6,506 nt of DNA from Rhodospirillaceae bacterium (GTDB lineage: Bacteria; Pseudomonadota; Alphaproteobacteria; UBA9219), in NCBI GenBank assembly GCA_003486725.1, contig DNGD01000111.1:1-6506 (forward strand). The letters are read 5' to 3'. Positions 4,181 to 6,506 of this stretch are shown one piece after another; position 1 is the stretch's first letter, and every line of letters starts with the position of its first letter. A model generated the notes under the pieces. It was given only the letters and a program-made list of their open reading frames with translations. It was not told the origin of the DNA and searched no databases. Both the position numbers and the translations under genes were made by a program.

Positions 4181-6506
4181 TCTTCGCCCCCTTCCTGCGC
4201 GCCGCCCCATTCGGCGAGGCGCGAAAGATGCGCGTAATCATTAAAGCGCGGCTGAACCTGTGGCTTGGGCACGGCGGTATAGGGCGTGGCCGGATCAGCA
4301 AAGACGGCAATCAGAGCCTCTAACCCTTCCCGTGCCTTCTCGCACTGCGCGTCGATATCATTCGCGAAGTTCATCTCGCGTTTTTCTTCCTTCTTTTCCA
4401 TCAATGCCCAATAGGACAGTTTGGCAACCTCCTGCGGTTCGATGCCTTCAAACGCGCCTGCCTGCGCCATCAACGCAAGGAGCGCAAGCTGGGGTTCATA
4501 GCCCGCCATAACCTGCGTGAGCTTGGGTACAGCGCCCGTTTTGTAGTCGATGATCTCGACCGCGCCGTCTGCGCCGAGATCCATGCGATCCACACGTCCC
4601 GACAGGCTCAAACTTCCAAACGACAAAAGCCCTTTCGCCTCGACCGCCAGCGGCGTGATGCCTTTTGCGCGGCGCTCTTCCTCATGCGCGACAAACCACG
4701 CGGCCATACGCTCAAAGCGCGGCCACCAGAACGCCATCACCTGCGGCCTGTCCGCAAACGGCGCAAACGCCGCGCGTCCGTGCGCCAGCAAAACCTCGAC
4801 GCCGAGATCCGCCTCCTTCACATACGCCTCTAGCGCGGCGTGAACGATGGTGCCGAAATCCGCCATCGACGGCGGCGCATCGATGGGCTCCAGCTTCTTC
4901 AGCTTCAACACATGCTTGGCATAAATCGCGTAAGGATTGCTGAGCCATGTGCCGATTTCGGTTACCGATAATCTTGTAGGCCGCGCGGCAAGCGGTGGAC
5001 ACGGCGCAGGCGGCAAGCACGGCGCGGGTGCACCGTCCGGCGTATCCATCGCGCGCGCCCAATCGCGCCAAGGCTGCGAGGGGACAAGGGAATCCAACCC
5101 CATTCCCGCCGCCTGTAACACCGTTTCCAACTGCACCCAAAACCGCGAAGGCACGGCGGGCGAACCGCCACTGCGACGGCTGCGCGTCATCATCACGCAC
5201 GGCGCGCTGGCAAGGCAGGCGAAATCATGCGCGCTAAGCCCTATGCGGCGCTCCGGCAGCGGCAAGCCCCACTGCTTTTTCATCGGGCGCGACAGCCACG
5301 GATCGACGGGCGCATCCGGCGGCCATGTACCCTCATTCAGCCCGCCCAGAATAATCAAATCATGGTGCAAAAGCCGCGCTTCCAGCGGCCCCAGAATCGA
5401 CAAACGCGGATGCTGGCCATAGGCGGGGCGTACCGCGACCTGATGCATCAGCTCTTCAAACAGCGCGAGATAATCCGCCCCGTCCAGCGGCAAAAACCCC
5501 TCCGCTGCCCCGCGCCATTCATTGAGCCATGCGGCGGCGGCCTCGCCATCTTCACCGCGCCACAGCCGTGCCACGCCCGCTTCGCTGTCCGTCGTAGCCA
5601 AGCCTTCTACCAGCGCAACCGTGTCGTCGATCCACTGCGCGAGAGGTTTCTTGTCGTACCAAGCTTCCGTGATTGGTTTGAATGTTTTTGCGAGCTGCAA
5701 CAGCCATGCACGCGCTTCGCCCTCCTCCATCGCTATCGCGGCGCTGTGAAGGCCGTCGGTGCGCCGCACCCCACGCCAGACTTTTTCTTCGGCGCTTCGC
5801 GTGCAATGTTGCGCCTGCGCCGAACCAATCCCCGCCGCAGTGAGCGGATGCTTCAACAACGTCAGATAATCAATCGGGTCGGCGCTTTTTGCCGCCGCCT
5901 TGATCGCCTCAACGAGGAACCGCCCGACAGGCAGCGCATCCAGCGGCGCACCGGCAGAATCATTCACCGCAATCCCCCAGCGCGTCAACGCCGCCGCCAC
6001 CCGCGCCGCGAGGGCACGATCCGGCGTCACCAGCGCCGCCGTTTTACCCGCCTCCTCCAACGCGCCGCGCAAACGCAGCGCGATGACCTCGGCCTCCTCG
6101 CGCCCATGATCGAGCGCGAGCGCCTCAAGCCCCCGAATAGCGTCGGGCGGAATATCTTGCGCGGTGAGTTTCTGCCAACGATCACTCACCTCCGCCGGAC
6201 ACATGGTTTCTTGCAACAGACGCACGCGCGGCGCGTTTTGCACCGAGACATTTTCCCACGCGCCAACCGCCTCCCGTTTCACGGCGGCTGTTTCCAGCCA
6301 CGATTTCATCGTGAATTGCGCATGAGTTTCACTGACGGCCTGCCATCCATCTTCATCCAGCGACAAATCAAGCGCGGGCAAAATCACCTCGCCGCGCGGC
6401 AACCCTGCAATCGCCTTCATCAGCCGCGCGACGGCGGGCACCGAGCCCGTCGATCCCGCCGCGATGATCGGATGATCGGGTTTTGTCTCACTCCACAATT
6501 GCGCCT
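4177..6506 (-). CDS. addB: Double-strand break repair subunit AddB (N-terminus outside the window)
   Basis: AddB partners AddA in break-end resection; it supplies a second RecB-type nuclease and an inactivated helicase-like fold. The frame is open through the right edge, so the 775 residues seen are the larger C-terminal part of a protein usually near 1000. The TTG at 6498 is an internal Leu codon, not a start. Counting from the first complete codon: AAGSTGS (15-21), GLNEGTW (388-394) followed by DPWLSRPM, LSVTEIGTWLSNPYAIYAKH, and the nuclease core VDRMD (Asp639) and IIDYKTG (Asp653, Lys655) with the downstream Gln. The tail RFNDYAHLSRLAEW is typical of the alphaproteobacterial form. The cysteine cluster that holds an iron-sulfur centre in Bacillus AddB is absent: only one Cys lies after DYKTG. 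The gene overlaps addA by the ATGA and is presumably transcribed with it from a promoter upstream of the window. Confidence 0.96.
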   Translation of the reverse strand, partial: AQLWSETKPDHPIIAAGSTGSVPAVARLMKAIAGLPRGEVILPALDLSLDEDGWQAVSETHAQFTMKSWLETAAVKREAVGAWENVSVQNAPRVRLLQETMCPAEVSDRWQKLTAQDIPPDAIRGLEALALDHGREEAEVIALRLRGALEEAGKTAALVTPDRALAARVAAALTRWGIAVNDSAGAPLDALPVGRFLVEAIKAAAKSADPIDYLTLLKHPLTAAGIGSAQAQHCTRSAEEKVWRGVRRTDGLHSAAIAMEEGEARAWLLQLAKTFKPITEAWYDKKPLAQWIDDTVALVEGLATTDSEAGVARLWRGEDGEAAAAWLNEWRGAAEGFLPLDGADYLALFEELMHQVAVRPAYGQHPRLSILGPLEARLLHHDLIILGGLNEGTWPPDAPVDPWLSRPMKKQWGLPLPERRIGLSAHDFACLASAPCVMMTRSRRSGGSPAVPSRFWVQLETVLQAAGMGLDSLVPSQPWRDWARAMDTPDGAPAPCLPPAPCPPLAARPTRLSVTEIGTWLSNPYAIYAKHVLKLKKLEPIDAPPSMADFGTIVHAALEAYVKEADLGVEVLLAHGRAAFAPFADRPQVMAFWWPRFERMAAWFVAHEEERRAKGITPLAVEAKGLLSFGSLSLSGRVDRMDLGADGAVEIIDYKTGAVPKLTQVMAGYEPQLALLALMAQAGAFEGIEPQEVAKLSYWALMEKKEEKREMNFANDIDAQCEKAREGLEALIAVFADPATPYTAVPKPQVQPRFNDYAHLSRLAEWGGAQEGGEE

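Noticed and set aside
4181..4210. Upstream ATG at 4210 as the addA start
   Set aside because: It lies 30 bases inside addB and adds only Arg/Gly residues (MGRRAGRGRR); the ATG at 4180 has the ATGA overlap and a purine-rich site before it.

Overview
The window looks like chromosomal DNA from an alphaproteobacterium. It carries the end of addB, all of addA and the start of trxA in that order on the minus strand. Both Add proteins match the alphaproteobacterial forms of the AddAB helicase-nuclease. The order addB-addA-trxA is, from memory, common in that class. The coding DNA is GC-rich and the 580-base gap between addA and trxA is clearly richer in A+T. The order or family within the class cannot be fixed from this sequence.

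Layout, following transcription from right to left: addB (6506 to 4177) enters from outside the window and lacks its N-terminal part. addA (4180 to 692) starts inside the addB stop codon through an ATGA overlap, so the two subunits are probably translationally coupled. The addA-trxA gap (691 to 111) holds no convincing protein gene, but it is full of structure: a long fold-back element against the addA stop, an A+T-rich spacer, a promoter-like region, a roughly 100-nt structured transcript candidate ending in an intrinsic terminator, a cluster of mutually exclusive hairpins, and a promoter and ribosome binding site for trxA. trxA (110 to the left edge) is cut just after its WCGPC active site.

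Function: AddA and AddB form one heterodimeric machine that unwinds and resects double-strand breaks so that RecA can load. Thioredoxin is a general disulfide reductase and appears to have its own promoter here.

Most unusual: (1) degenerate heptamer tandem repeats (consensus CTGAACT/CTGAATG on the plus strand) occur twice within addA, once across the addB-stop/addA-start overlap and once in the linker between helicase and nuclease domains. Any copy change not divisible by three would shift the addA frame. (2) A roughly 144-bp near-continuous inverted repeat ends on the addA stop codon and looks like a small non-autonomous mobile element. (3) There is a candidate terminated small RNA or leader upstream of trxA. 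No complete novel multi-gene system is visible.
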